Notes: generated from the sequence alone by a model not told the origin. Counted from the first letter of the stretch, positions 22,351 to 35,139 are shown. The stretch: DNA of 64,000 nt from Guillardia theta CCMP2712 (GCF_000315625.1 NW_005434625.1:80080-144079); one strand, 5' to 3'. Numbers and translations: made by a program.

Positions 22351-25300
22351 TTACCTCCTCTGCCTCTCTATACGAGCATGCACAACTTGCTGAGCCATCT
22401 CAACAACCTTGACGACTTCACACAAAACAGCAGCAAGCGCGTCAAGTTGCTGTTCCATGATCCGCATCAATTTCTTCCTGTGTGCTGACGTCTCAACCTT
22501 GCACTTCCCCTCGCGCAAGCGCTTCCCTCCCTCCTGCTGCTCCGCTGTTTCCTCTCCCCTTGCACTCACTTGAGACCCGCGCTGTCTCATCATCACATCC
22601 TCGTGCGAGACTTTGGAGAGGACGGCGTCTTGGAGTCGCCCAAGCTTGTTGCTCAACAGGAGCTGGACAGCAAAGGAGGCCCACCTCTGCTCTAGCAGCA
22701 GCTGTGCGTCAATCCTGTCCACATGACTGGCTAACGAGAAGTTTCCCCTCTTCATCCACTCCTCCTCGTGCCCCTTGCGCTTGCGGAAAGTCATCTCGTA
22801 GCCAAGGCGGAGGACAGGGTGGAGCTCTAGCGCGACCTCGTCAGGGGGAGAGGGAGAACATCAGCTGGGCACTTGCCTGGGAAGTGCTGGGCAATGTGCT
22901 GGAAGGCAGAGGAGGGAAGGAACCAGCAGAAAACCTGCCGAGGGATATGGTCAGACGACCAGGGAGCAGGGAGCAGGGAGCAGGGAGCAGGGAGCAGGGA
23001 GCAGGGAGCAGGGAGCAGGAGGCATCACCGGGCTGATTGCCATGATGCTATGTCGATGACAAATGCCAGAGAGTGAAGGCAGAGTCGGGCACGATGTGTT
23101 ATAGCTGAAGAGCGAGAACTCTCCCCAGAAGTCGCCTGCCCCCCTTATGTAACCACGGTGGTAGAAACAGCAGCAGGTGCAGAAGAGAAAAAGGAAAGAA
23201 AAAGCAGCCGGGGACGAGGACGAGCACTGGAATGAGAAGAAAAGGGAGGAGGAGAAAAAGAAATAGGAGGAGGAGGAAACGAGGTAGAACCTGGGCCGAG
23301 GAACGCGTTGTCGGATGAGTTTGTTGCAATCACTTGCAGCACACCACTGCGAACGATGAAGAGTCCTTCGCTGACTTCTCCGCTCTCGGCACATCTAGGT
23401 ACAGGAGGAGAAGGGAAGAGCAGAGGAGCAGAGGAGCAGAGAAAGGTCAGAGAAGGACTATGATCAAGAGAGACTAACAATCTGAAGGGAGCAAAGGTCT
23501 TGTGCTGCAGATGCAGAAAGAGCTGCAGCAGGAAGTCCCTCCCCGTGGGGAATCTGTTGGAGAGATGAGATGGTATGGAGATAGATGAGGATGAGGAGAG
23601 AGGAGAGAAGAGCAGAGGAAGGGAAGGCAGTGGAGGGAGAGGACTTGCGCAAGCTTGCGAGCATGGGGACAGTATAAAGTTTCTCGTTGTGAAGGTACTC
23701 CAGCACCTGCGAATCGAGCTCAACGACGAAAGCTCATGGGACCGCAGTAAAAGGAGGAGTAGAAATCGCAGGCTCACTTGTTTCCTTGTGGGGTAGGGTA
23801 GTCTGGAGAGACAATCTCTCTGGATCAAGTTGTCTGATTGAACCTGTCCATCGAAGAGGATCCATTCTTTCACTTTGTCGTCCAGGACGTTTTGCCGCCC
23901 CCCCTCCCTCAGGAAGTCTCGGACTGCCGTTTGAAGGTTCAACACGCTGCCTAGGGCTCCTCCTTACAAGTTCGGGTCACCTTCCTGCAGGCGGTATGCA
24001 TGCCTCCTGCTGAACTCTCGGAGATAGTCGATGATGTTTTCAACCTGAAGGGCATTAGACGGCTATGAGGCAGGGAGGAAAGAGCGAAGCAACCTCTGAC
24101 AGGATAGTTGCAAACATGATGGTTCCAGTGTAGAGTGTGACGATAGTGAACAACCTTTCATCGCTGTTGCGGGGGCTGAGATCGCCAAAACCGACCTGAA
24201 TGACAATCATCGACAGGACTGGAGGGGAGGGAGACAGACGCTGGTGAAGATTGTGTTGACAAAGTAGATGATAAGAACATATCTGAGATGCAAAGTCAGA
24301 AGGAGGAGGTTGATGTACCATCGAGGCTACCTGTGCCACAGAGAGAACTGATCGTCGCACGAAGGGCAAGGAACGTAACCGATCGACGAGCCGCATCGAT
24401 GATTGTTGTTGCAGATCCATCTCTTCAAGAAGTCTTCAACTTCCTCCTGAGCAGGGTAGAGCAGCACAGGTCCCGTCCAAGTCAAAGCACCACCAGCAGC
24501 CATCAAGTTATACCTCAGGTGTTGAAACCAGTTTGATGACCCAGGTAATACAGGCAGTGATATGGACTAGAAACGTAAACTGCAACATCCGTTCAAGCAC
24601 CAAAATCAACCAGCTCGGGCTTCAACCCAGAGGAAGTATCGGAGGAGCGACAAGACGTTCTGAGGTATCGGGTTCCAAGAGTCCAGCACCCTGCTTGGCA
24701 TGTCAGACGTCCCTTGCTCCCAGCAGCTCTTGGGCGTCGGCAGACATTTTCCAGGAGGAGAGGAAGGTAGAAGAGCTCTGAAGGTCGTCTGGGAAGAAAA
24801 TCTTCGCCATCCGGACCAGTCGAACAATCTTCAGGTAGTCAACTGAAGTTGCTCGTCACACTTGACAGGAGCGCAGCCGAGCATTCACCGATCGTGTCTG
24901 TGTGGGAGGAGCAAAAGTGTCGTGACAGGATGATTTCACAGGTAGCAGCAGGCAGGGACGTCAAAATGTCCAGCCTGCGGGCTTTGCAGTCAAACAAGCA
25001 AGAGGAAAGAGAAGAAGAAGAAGAAGATGCCGCAGCAGCAGCAGATGCACACGCAGCAGCAGACGCAGTAAACGCAGCAGCAGCAGCAAGGATAGACACC
25101 ATAGCTGTTTTCTCAAGTAAATCCTTGTAACGACGCTCCAGGAGTCAATATATCTCCCCAAGCTGCTCAGGAGCGTCATGGAACACCAACAGCCTCTCCT
25201 CGCTCTCACTGATTCCTTCCTGTGAAGCAGTGCAGGACGATGTCCACAAGAAAAAATGCGTCGCAAAACACATCGGCCTGTATGGCAAAGTAAGAAGGGA

Positions 25301-25990
25301 AACTCGGAGCTCACAATGAAAAGAGGGGAAGAGAAGAACAACGGTGGAACAAGTCCACAGATCGGAGGAGACTGGAGGGGAAACAGGAGAGAGCAAGGGA
25401 GCGACATAGGAATGGAGGAGAGGAGGGTTAGGTGTACTTGGATAGTCGGGTAGTTGCTGCATCCTTCGAGCTTCCAGTAGAAGGCAACCATCAGAGGAGT
25501 TGCGATCATAGTATACGCCAGGACCAGCCGTCGAACCACAAAGGCGAGGATGGAGAAATAAGAGTCGGGGTGTATCAGGTGCCACCTTCCTTGCCTGAAC
25601 CCCCCGATCTCAGGGCTGGAGCAAACTTTCTGCCACCAGCGTCGCTGCAAGTGTGTGTGGATGTAGTTCTGCACGGCGAGGGAGTGGATCTGATCAAGGT
25701 GCTCGCGGGGGTTGCTCGGCATGTCAAGCTGCCCGTCCATGTCGAAATAGAACGCCTCCTGCTCGTCGTTGCCATCAAGACACCAGTCGTATCCCTCCAT
25801 GACGTGCCGCGACGGAGAGGCCGGGATGAATAGCCTGAGGAAGTTTTCGTCCAGCTCTGATCGTAATAAATCTCAGTCAGTCAGGGAGAAGATACCTTAT
25901 ATGACAACAATTCCAACTTGTTCTTCTTTACGGCTCGTCTCCTGTCCTCTTCTGTACTGTACATTATTCTCGGTCCTCTCAATCCTGTCC
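22351..25990 (-). CDS. Voltage-gated K+ channel with cyclic-nucleotide-binding domain
   Basis: CNG/KCNH/AKT-like channel split over many exons. From N to C: LDENFLRLFIPA, MEGYDWCLDGND (25800), HLIHPDSYFSILAF and LVLAYTMIATPLMVAFYWK (S1), CDAFFLVDIVLHCFTGRN (S2), ARRLDILTSLPA (S3 region), DYLKIVRLVRMAKIFF (S4 with spaced Arg), FTFLVHITACITWVIKL (S5), VIQVGFGDLSPRNSDERL (pore; GFGD filter), TIVTLYTGTIMFATILSEV (S6), LNLQTAVRDFLREGG (C-linker), then cyclic-nucleotide domain pieces ESGEVSEGLFIVRSGVLQV and FWGEFSLFSYN. The last exon, ending at 22351, is a charged helix-rich tail. The first exon is unresolved (about 25906-25990 codes RRAVKKNKLELLSYK). A GFGD filter predicts K+ selectivity. The gene is divergent from the EF-hand gene. 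Confidence 0.8.
22963..23020. repeat. GGGAGCA heptamer repeat
   Basis: About eight head-to-tail 7-bp units (AGGGAGC phase) in a predicted intron of the channel gene. Confidence 0.9.
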
Positions 25991-26366
25991 TAGCCTGTCA
26001 TTTCCTCTCCTCTCCAACTTGCTGAGTCGGCTGGCTCTCCTCTCATCGGGAGTCTCCTCTCCTCCTCTCCTCTCCTCCTCTCCTCTCTTCCTCTCCTCTT
26101 CGCGACAGTTCTCCTCTTGTCGTAAGTCAACAGCGGCTTGTCCCGGCGGTCAAATGCTTCGGAAGTTCAGTGAGAGAGGAAGGCAGAGGATCATTTCGGG
26201 TCAAATGTCTAGGTCTCCGATTGCTGTCTTGTGGAGCTTCTAATACATAAGTCTGAGGTAGACTTGATTTATTTCAAATTTTGAAGGTGGAGCAGGGCAA
26301 AAAGGCAGCGATGAGACTTATAGAGAGCAATTAGAAGATTGACAAAAGACAGCAGAGCAGTCGGGC

Positions 26367-28278
26367 ATGGCGGCGGTTGTACGTGGGAGGAGGACGAGGG
26401 GGACATGGGCAGGGCGAGGAGCGACGGGAGAGGAGCAATGCTTCATCCTCGACAAGGACGATCTGAACCGAGAACGAGAGCAGGAGAAGAGACAAGGAGG
26501 AAAGCATAGGAAGGAGGAGGTGGAGGAATGGAACAACGCCAGGGACGCGTTGAAGATGCAGGCGGGGAAGGGAGAGAGATTCATGGACGAGAATCGAGGA
26601 AGGGGAGTCAGGGGGCGGACAGAGAGAGACCTGCTGAAGGCCGACCCCAACGCTCTCGTGCTCGCACTCCATGGAACTCCGAGGGAGAGAGTGCGAGGAG
26701 GAGGGAGGGAGGTCAGAGACATCGTTCGGCCCTTGCAAATGGTGCCATGGAGGAAATCAACAGTTCAGGCGCACGTGCTGGAAGGAGCACAGCAGGAGGA
26801 GAGAAATCTGTACAGGAGGATTTCAGAGAGACTCTTCGCTCTACATGCTCCTGGGAGGCTCGACAAAGACGTTATGACGCTGCTCCGAGCCATGGACGAG
26901 GAAGGGGAGGGGAGGGTGGACAGCAAACTGTTCGAGCGGGCTCTGGGCTCCATCAACATTTTTCTTGGCAAGGAAGAGAGGAGGAGACTGTTGCAGCGGC
27001 TCGACCTGAGAGAGGATGGGACCATCGACATCCAGCTGTTCCAGCAAGTGTTCGATGTCGACCAGGTTGTGCTCCTTCTCCTCTGCTGCTCCTCTGCCAT
27101 GTCCTCATCCTCCACTCCTCCTTTCCAGTTCCTGCTCACCAACAGCGTTGTTGTTTCCTTCTCACCTTCACCCTCATCTTCACCCTGATGTTTCATTGTC
27201 ATTTCAATCGTCCCATCGCAATCTTCGCTTGTTCAGCGCAACATTAAGTCCGGTCGCACACTGACAGCTCTGTGCCTCATGTGCAGAGAGTTGCAACATC
27301 CGAGATGGAGCCTGAAGTGATCGGAAAGGACAAGGCCAGGGAGCAGGAAAGAGCGCAGCACAAGAAGAGGGAGAAGGAGGAGGAGGAGGATGTGAATGGA
27401 GCATCGAACCCTGAGCTGGCAAGGGAGAGGTATCTTAGGCGGCTCCTGCAGTCGCAGGGAGCTGGAGGAGGAGAATTTCGCGTGATACGCAAACTTGTCA
27501 GCCGGTTGGACGAGATGAAGCTTGACCTCGAGCGAGTCCTCCGGCAGGAGCAGAGTTGCCGACCTGTCGCTAGGATGCGGGCGCGAGATATGGAACTGAT
27601 GCTGCGGAGGTTGGGGATCGGGATGGAGCAGGAGGAGTACAAGATGCTGGTGAGCGTCTTCGATCATGATGCGAGTGGAACGGCAGACCTGCAGGAGATG
27701 TTCCGGTCGCTGAGCCTGGAGGCGTGGAAGAGGAGGGAGGGGAATGAGCCTTTGCTGGGAAGGACAGGGAGGCTGGAGGAGGCGGATAAGATGTACGAGA
27801 TGCAGCAGGTGCAGCGGCGGATCCTGCAAGGGAAGGAGAACCACGTTTGGATGCTGTTCAAGAAGATCAAGAGGAGACTGGAAGAGCTCGAGCTCAAGGC
27901 AGAGAAGCTCGTAATGAACATGGACGTGAACAAGAACGGGGTGGTGGACTATAGCGAGTTCAAGAGAGGGCTGAGGCATGTTGGGGTATACGTTGCCGAG
28001 GCTGAGATGAGGTAAGAGACGATTGTTTGACACGTGATGCTGATGATGACGGCAGATGTATCTTCGACCTCCTTGACAGTGACAAGACAGGAGAGCTGGA
28101 TCTGTTCGAGATGTGCTATCTGTTTGAGATCAAGGTTGCCAATGCCCAGGCCTTTCACGACATGAAGCAGAAGGTGATGAGAAAGTCTCAACACAGGTCG
28201 AGCAAGACTCGTGACGATTATGATGATGAAGCTCCCCTCCCAAATGTTGACATCGGTGAAATTCCTGTCTCTCCTTGA
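26367..28278 (+). CDS. EF-hand calcium-binding protein
   Basis: Predicted 548 residues from three exons: 26367-27065, 27287-28011 and 28056-28278, with introns of 221 and 44 bp that keep the frame. The first exon is charged and helical. EF-hand loops: a degenerate LDLREDGTIDIQLF, then FDHDASGTADLQEMF, the canonical MDVNKNGVVDYSEFKRG and the canonical LDSDKTGELDLFEM, the last beginning after the second intron. Long Glu/Lys/Arg helices lie between pairs, so a calcium-responsive structural or ciliary role is possible but not shown. ATG at 26367 is the first in frame. The end is PLPNVDIGEIPVSP. Confidence 0.85.
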
Positions 28279-28595
28279 GAGTTACTTTCATTGTTTCTTT
28301 GAACAGTATTGTATGATAAATCTCGTGTAAGATAAAAGAAGTAATGAGCGAGATAGATTGTTGATTTTTATTCTCATCAACAATATGGAGGCGCTTGTTG
28401 CGCCTCAGGGATGTCAGTTCTGAGTTGTTAGTATGCGTTACACGTAAGCTGTTTGCACAAGTCGGCCATCTGACATCGACATTTGGACAGAGAGGTGAGA
28501 CGGCCTCCTCTTGTTCTCGATGTAGCTCTGTTGACAACCCAATTAAACTCATCATGATTGACAAAAGCATCATTATCAACAACATAATCCACGAC

Positions 28596-28629
<34 letters not shown>

Positions 28630-28755
28630 ACATTCTACATCATCGAGCACTCACCACAATCCTTGTCAACACTCCAGGAATGTTGTTATTGACGCCTCCA
28701 AATCTCGGAGACCTGGACCTGGTTTCAGCTGCTCTCTCCCTCTCCACAAGCCTCG
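28279..28755. other. 3' region between convergent genes with CAGGAG repeat
   Basis: 3' flanks of the EF-hand and cyclin genes. Contains a GCAGGA hexamer tract (about 28595-28630). No gene seen. Confidence 0.55.
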
Positions 28756-30782
28756 TCACCCATATTTCAGTTGCATGGCCGAGCTCAAAGGTCGCCCGGC
28801 TCTATCCTCGAGCTTGTCGGCTATCATCTTGACCTCGTACCTCGAGTATCCTGTTAAGCTCCGTCATCCCCTGCTGCCCCGGTCGCTCCTCCTCCCTCCG
28901 CACACCCGTGTAGTAGGCGAGCTTCTCCGTCCACTCAGAACGATTCAAAACCCTCAAGGTGCACATGATCGCTAAATGACCGTCAGGGCATAAGGCAACT
29001 GAAAGAGGAACGAGCAAAAATGAAGGAGAAAGTGGGGGGAGAGAAAGAAAGGGAGGGAGGAGGGATGGAGAGTGATGGAGAGCTTACCAGCAGCAGCGAT
29101 CAACGAAGGTTTGGTGCCGCAACAGGTGTAGTCGAGGAAGGAAACGTCGATGAAGAAAAGCGTGATGCTGTGTGAGACCGACATCTTCCCGTCAATCCTC
29201 TGAGTTGTCTCAAGGCCCGCAGCCTGCGACAGCGATGAGAAGAGATCAGGAGGAGCAGGGGGAGCAGGAGGGAAGGAGGTTCTTACCTTAGAGAATCTTT
29301 CAAGGAAGCAAGATGGTTTGGGCTGGACGAGATCTGACGCATCAAGATCAGACATGACCATCGATGGCAGCTCTTCTTCTCACCGAACCCCAGCTGAAGG
29401 AGCATTTCTCGCTCCATGTCCACGATGTTCTGCCGGGTAGAGGAGTACTCGGTGATGTACGACAAGTCCCCGACGTGAGGGTTTTGGCGCTCCTCAAACT
29501 GAGAACTTGTCACATGCTTCCTCCCTTGTTCGCTGCCCTACCTTGCAGCCGAGAAGAAAGGCAGTCACACCCGCAGTCTGGTACCTCCTCCTCGGCACAA
29601 CACGACGAGCGAGGAAACGATCCAAAAGCTGCAAAAGCAAGTCAGACAGGATAAACCAGATGATTGAAAAAGAGCATTCGCAATCAAAAGTTTGGGTGAA
29701 TCGATCCAGAGAGAGAGAGGGGGGGGGGGGGGGGGGGGGAGAGGTTTCTCATGACAAAGAAAAGGAAGCAAGCATGGATGGTGCGGTCAAAGATCAAAAC
29801 AGGGGGCCGGATTGTGGGTGGGAAGCAAGGAGGAGGAAGGGAAAGAGAATGATGAGCAACTGAGACAGCAGAGCAGTAGCAGGGGCAGGGGCATCAGCAG
29901 TACCTGTATGGTGAGGTGTAGGCAAGGCTCTCTGTATCGGAACTTGAAGTGAACTTCGATGAGCCAGTTGACCAGCACAGTCCTCATCTCCTCTGTCACA
30001 GTCTCCTGCCGTGACAGATGCGTCCTCATAGAGCACGCGTGCGACTGCGTCCAGATGTTGTTCTCAAGCCTCCTGTTGGTCAGCAGGAGACTCTGAGCGT
30101 CAAGGCCAGTCTGAAGCTCCTCGCCTTTGAGGTTGGCCTCTAGCGGCTGAAGGTTGGCGTCTGAGACCAGCTTCTTCCAGGACTTGCACACGAGACGAGC
30201 GTTGAGAGCGGTATTCATGTCCATGAACTTCATCACCAGCGCCATGATGTCTTCCGACAGACAGATGTTCCTCTGCCGGCACAACCTTCGTCAGTTTCTT
30301 CTCCTCTTCCCCTCCCTCTTTCTTTGCCCCCGCCACCTCCCCTTTCCCGCCCTGAGCCTAATACCTCGATGCTTCTGGCAGGCTGAGGCACATCGTCGTA
30401 GAAGATCTGAAGGTCGATGGAAGGAAGCGCGTCATAGTTTCTTGCAGGGCATTGCTGAACAGAAAATCAGGTGCTATCCAACCATTGTAACCCTCCCCAT
30501 CTCCTCCCCCAATGCTCTTCTCCTGTCTTGACCTCTCTGCCCCTCCCTTGACCTCTCTGCTCCTCCCTTTACCTTCTTGGCCGAGGACCCTCGCTCCTTC
30601 TTAGCGGACGAGACTTTCTTGGACGCAGAGCCTGGAGCCGACGAGTCCCCAAGGAAGCTTCTGATTCTCTGCATCACGTTCACCTTGACCGGGTGGAGGG
30701 CGCGTCTTGCAGGAGAACTTGTATCGGTTTGCTTCGCAACCACCATCGGGTTACGATCGCTACGTATGTTCAGCAGATTCAT
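28756..30782 (-). CDS. CCNF: F-box cyclin (cyclin F-like)
   Basis: Exons in order: MNLLNIRSDRNPMVVAKQ (ATG 30782) with a Ser/Lys-rich linker, NYDALPSIDLQIFYDDVPQP, then one exon carrying an F-box (ICLSEDIMALVMKFMD, ARLVCKSWKKLV) followed by a cyclin box start (MRTVLVNWLIEVHFKFRYRE), LLDRFLARRVVPRRRYQTAG, HVGDLSYITEYSSTRQN with MEREMLLQLGF, the second cyclin fold SVSHSITLFFIDVSFLDYTC, WTEKLAYYTG joined across an intron to YSRYEVKMIADKLEDRA, and the end MQLKYG at 28756. The F-box before a cyclin fold is the layout of cyclin F, a substrate receptor of an SCF ubiquitin ligase in G2/M control. The local role is inferred. Intron edges are approximate. Confidence 0.85.
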
Positions 30783-31983
30783 GTCTGCAAAAACAAACAC
30801 ATCAGAACCTTCCTCCATGCCTCACGGGATCGTTTCATCCCATCACAAGCAGTTGCCTCTCGCACACACGCGATATCATCCATTAACTTTGAATCTTGCC
30901 GTCTTTGATGAAGAAAGATTGCTACTGCCTTGTGGGATTTGCATTTTTAAAAGAAATCAATTGACTACAACCCTCCCACTCATTTCTTGTCTCCATTCAT
31001 CAGCATGAATGTCTTTTGAACTGTCTTCGCTCTATTCACACACGCTTGACAGTCCCTCATCTCCTCCTCATGAATTGATCAAATCACCCTGTACATTCTT
31101 GTCCTTGTACTTGGTCCATTCTTGCCTTTTCAAGTTCGCCTCCACCTCCGCCAACCTCATGCACTTGAACTTGAAGATTCTCTCTTCCAGCGACTCTCCC
31201 TCCTTCCTTCATACCTGCGCTCCTCTCCTCTACTCTCATCTCATCTCATCTCATATTCTCTCCTCTCCTCTCCTCTCCTCTCCTCTCCTCTCCTCTCCTC
31301 TCCTCTTCGTCTCCCTCTCGCTCCTCCTCTTCTCCCTTCCGTCTCCCTCCCCTTTGCACTTCACACGCCTAATGGATCCTCCCCGACGATCTACTTGTCT
31401 ACCGTTTCAGCTTATTAATTACACTCCTTCTTTAATAAAACCTTTAGTTGCTTATTAGAAAATATATCTGCTAATCAGCTCCATGTTTCCTATAACGAGA
31501 TCTTAACTTATGTCTTATTTAAGGAAACTTTATTTTATTTGAATGATGATTCTTTATTAACACATTATTCTACTAATAACCTGTCAACGGCATTTTCAAA
31601 GTTCCCACCAACACCCACCCTCATTTAGACGAGGACCCTACCCTTTGAACATGAACCCACCCCAATGAGTCGATTGGGAGCCCACCCTGCAGTATTGATA
31701 CCCCTCCCCCACCCCTTGCCTTTCCTACACCCCCTCTTCCTCATTTCAGACCCCGTAAAATATTAGTGCCCGGGCCACAGCGGCCCGGCCGGGGCGGCGG
31801 GAGGGCGGCGGCCTGGTCGGGATTGAATGACTCAGATGCCATGATCTGCCAGTCGAAGACTCGGGGGTGGCACTGCCAGGTTGAGCAGATACTTTACAGA
31901 AAAACAATGAGTCCAACTAATTGTACAAATACTACGGTAACTAGCGACAGCAGAAGAATCTTTCACAATGAAGTTGAGCTCAG
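30783..31983. other. Cyclin upstream region and spacer
   Basis: Contains CTCTC and TCATC simple repeats (about 31206-31310), an AT-rich block (31430-31570), then a CCCACC-rich segment (31600-31760) and a short GC-rich block (31770-31880). No gene recognised. An acceptor-like TTTTTGCAG lies directly 5' of the cyclin ATG, so a non-coding first exon may exist here. Confidence 0.45.
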
Positions 31984-32178
31984 TCAAGACAATGAATCCA
32001 GCAGTTGCTTCACATTCACTCGCTCGCGAGGAAGCTCGATCGGCTGCTTGTCCCTCGTCTGCAGCCTCTCGTCATGCTATCACCCTTCACGTGGCCCTTC
32101 ACGACTCACCTTCCAGATCTCTCCCAAGAAAGCCTGTCGGGGGACGCAGTGCGCGCCGAGGTCCAGCTGCAGCACAAT

Positions 32179-32210
<32 letters not shown>

Positions 32211-34101
32211 GCATGCTTGACCTTGTACTTGAGCGTCATCCCCAGATCCCAGAATGCTGCCCCCGCTACAAGGGCGACGTGAGGAAGAGGCGCTGTCTTT
32301 ACAACTCTGCTCACCTTGCTGCAGCAACTTGGCTGTCCCTATGCATTGAACGCTCCCTGCAGACATGTACACTGATCATTGTATGCAACGGGACCGAGCG
32401 GGGAGAAGAGATCTTCACCAGCAGACTTGACCGTGTAGAAACCAGAGAGGCTGCAATGATTCAGTCACTGCAGTAGAAGCAGCAGGAGAGGAATCACCTG
32501 GTGTAACATCCGCCAACAGAGTATCCCATTTCTCCTGCCACCATGGTCCCGTTTTCCCACAGCTGCACCAACAAACGATGAATTTCCTCTCCCCAAGAAC
32601 AGCGTCCAACCTCGAAAGAATGTATCCTTACACCGTTGATTCCTCCCCGTTCGAGAATCTCCTGCGCGCAGCAAGCTTCAACAACGCAACCCTTCCTCGA
32701 CTAGTGTAAGCTACCTTGAGGACGCTGATGAAGGGAGGGTAGAGCCAGTTCTCGCCATGCTGTCTTAAACATCCCTGCCAGGAATCTCAGCCAATGTCTC
32801 AACAACAACTAGACGGACCTGCACCACCTCGTCGAACGCCCTGTCACACGTGATTTCGAATCGCGAGGATCTCTTACGGAGCTGCACAGAAGTGAACAAA
32901 GGCGAGCAGAGGGAAGGCAGACGATGGGCAACCTTCTTGCGCACGTGCAGGTCTTCGAACTTCAATATGCATCTGCAACAGGCAACAGATCAGCGGAGGA
33001 AAGCAAGCAAGGAGAGCGAAGGACCTTTGATGATGCATCTTGGGCAAAAGAACAAACTTGGCAGGTCCTTCCTTCGTCATCTGCAACATCGTCAGCCAAT
33101 CAAGCTCCTATATGCAGGCTGAAGGCTCACCTCTGCCATGGGAAGGTAGCCCTCGTACATGAGAGCAGCGAGAAAGTCCGCATCGAAACAGGTAGACCAG
33201 CAGTACTTCCCCTGCATCCTCAACCTTCAATGGTTGTAACTTGTTTCTGGCCTCTACCCCACCTTGTACTCCAGCGCCAGGTTTGCTGCCACATGATGAA
33301 TATCTGGACCTGACAGATGGCATATGAGTCGACAAGATGATTGCAATGTTCGAGTCGAGGAACCTGGCATCAGGAGAGGAAAGTTGGTCAACCAGGGATT
33401 ACTTCTCAACACCAGCTTGTGGAGATCGGATAGTCGCTCATCAAATAGAATCTCGGATGGCAGCACGACCGAGTCCTCTACTGCATCTCAAGTGTCACGA
33501 GCAGCCATGTTTGGCATCAAGGTTCCACCAATGTCTTCTTCACTATGAAAAATTTCGCTAAGAGCTGCAATCGTCAAAGCTGTTTGATCCACTTGGCCGG
33601 AGTGAGCTGGGAGATACAAATGTCAAAATCAACCGGAACAAACTCACTAGAATATGCTGCTCACCGTTCAAAAGCTGAGTGATTGTCGACTCGGGAAAAG
33701 TCGGAAACATTTGCCGAAGTTCGTTCACTCCTCTACACAGCAGTGGTCAGCCAAGATACAGTTGGACAACGAATATTCCACCGTTGTTGCACATTCGCAT
33801 CAGCCTGAGTCACGCCTACAGTACAGGTAAGTCCTGCCTGCAACTGAACACACGAAACTAAACCGGGCTGCAAGACATTGTGCTGTTTGTTCCAAACATC
33901 GCTGAATCGAACCTTCAAAACAGTCAAATACAGCAAAACTGAGCGGTCCATGCAAATGCGAACGAAGCTGCGACAAGACAAGTCAAGATTTCTCACCAAA
34001 GGGGTCGCGCTTGGTAGCGATGTAGGCACAAGATGCGCTAGATACACAAGGAACAAGAGTTGCGACAGAGACGACCAGCTTGCGACCTCCATGTCCACCA
34101 T
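31984..34101 (-). CDS. aat: Leucyl/phenylalanyl-tRNA-protein transferase with upstream CUE-like domain
   Basis: Many short exons read as a plant/cyanobacterial-type Aat: KYCWSTCFDADFLAALMYEG, YLPMAE, AKFVLLPKMHHQR, CILKFEDLHVRKK, LRKRSSRFEITCDRAFDEVV, HGENWLYPPFISVLK, EILERGGING, LWENGTMVAGEMGYSVGGCY, TSLSGFYTVKSAGEDLF, AGSVQCIGTAKLLQQ, AAFWDLGMTLKYK, LDLGAHCVPRQAFLGEIWK, and the end VNVKQLLDSLS at 31984. Aat moves Leu/Phe from tRNA onto proteins with N-terminal Lys/Arg, making N-degrons. Upstream in-frame exons give LRQMFPTFPESTITQLLNG plus VDQTALTIAALSEIFHSEED, resembling a CUE ubiquitin-binding domain, and LSDLHKLVLRSNPWLTNFPL. The first exon (ATG 34101) is signal-peptide-like. Joining of the N-terminal part is a model; the Aat part is firm. 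Confidence 0.8.
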
Positions 34102-35139
34102 CTCAGTCCGGAGGCCCTACAAACGCCCTCCCACAGAACTTGCCGACAGAAATCGATTTCTTGTCTCAAAAACAGGGATTACTGTCGATCTGATGTTAGA
34201 TTTCCGTCATACGCAGGTTCAAGGGTCACCTAGTTGAATCGCGGAATGATGACTTAGGATATCGACCAAATATCATTGCAGATAAATAAAACAGGGTTGC
34301 TTTATCTCACTCTCATAGAATCAGTTCCTGAAAGTCAAACATTAACTCGATAACTTCATCAAGCTTGTTGCAATAGACAGGCATTGTGAAGATCACAAAG
34401 TACGTCCTTTTTGCATTCGATCTATCCTCGCTCAAGAAGGGTAATCCAGTGGATCAATCTCGCAGCTGCTGATGAGCCTCACTCGGGCATCTCCTCACAC
34501 CCGTGCCTTCCAACAACTACACATTCACGCTGTCCCTCCATTTCATCTGTCGCACAAGAAAAAGAACGGAGCTGCAGCTTTTGAGGGGGTGACAGCCTCC
34601 TGGGACTATTCCACTAGGAGCACATGACACTTGTGAATCTCCTTTTGCATACCTTCACCCCAATTATTCTTTCTTGCAATTCTTCTACTTCTTTCCTCGC
34701 CGTCACCTTCCCCACTCCACCTGCTTTCTTCAATTGATTTGTCTGACTTCATCAATTTCCTTGTTTGTTCCTACTAAAAGATTTTCTCGTCGTTCTTTTC
34801 TCAACGTAATTTCCACGTGATAGTTCCCTTCTTATTGCATATTTCAGTCTCATATTCCCTTCCTGAATCCTCCTCATCACGACCTTTCTCTCCAATTTCT
34901 TTTCTTCTTCCTGATTCATTCTCACGATCTCCGTCGCCACTACCACCACATCCTCCGCAACCACCATCATGACCATCGCTAATGCCGTAACTTCACCTGC
35001 ACCTGCAACTGATCAACTTGAATGACATCAACAACATGTTCAACATCATCATTTTCATTTTCTATTTCTGATCTTCCTTTTCACCCTCTTTCGTGCTCTT
35101 TGTAATCATCCATCTGCATCCTGTCCTTGCCGCTGGATA
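34102..35139. other. Gene-poor spacer
   Basis: AT-rich and CT-rich sequence with no credible coding frame or motif. A minus-strand Glu/Arg-rich frame (34752-34976) sits in low-complexity DNA and is not called. Confidence 0.5.
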
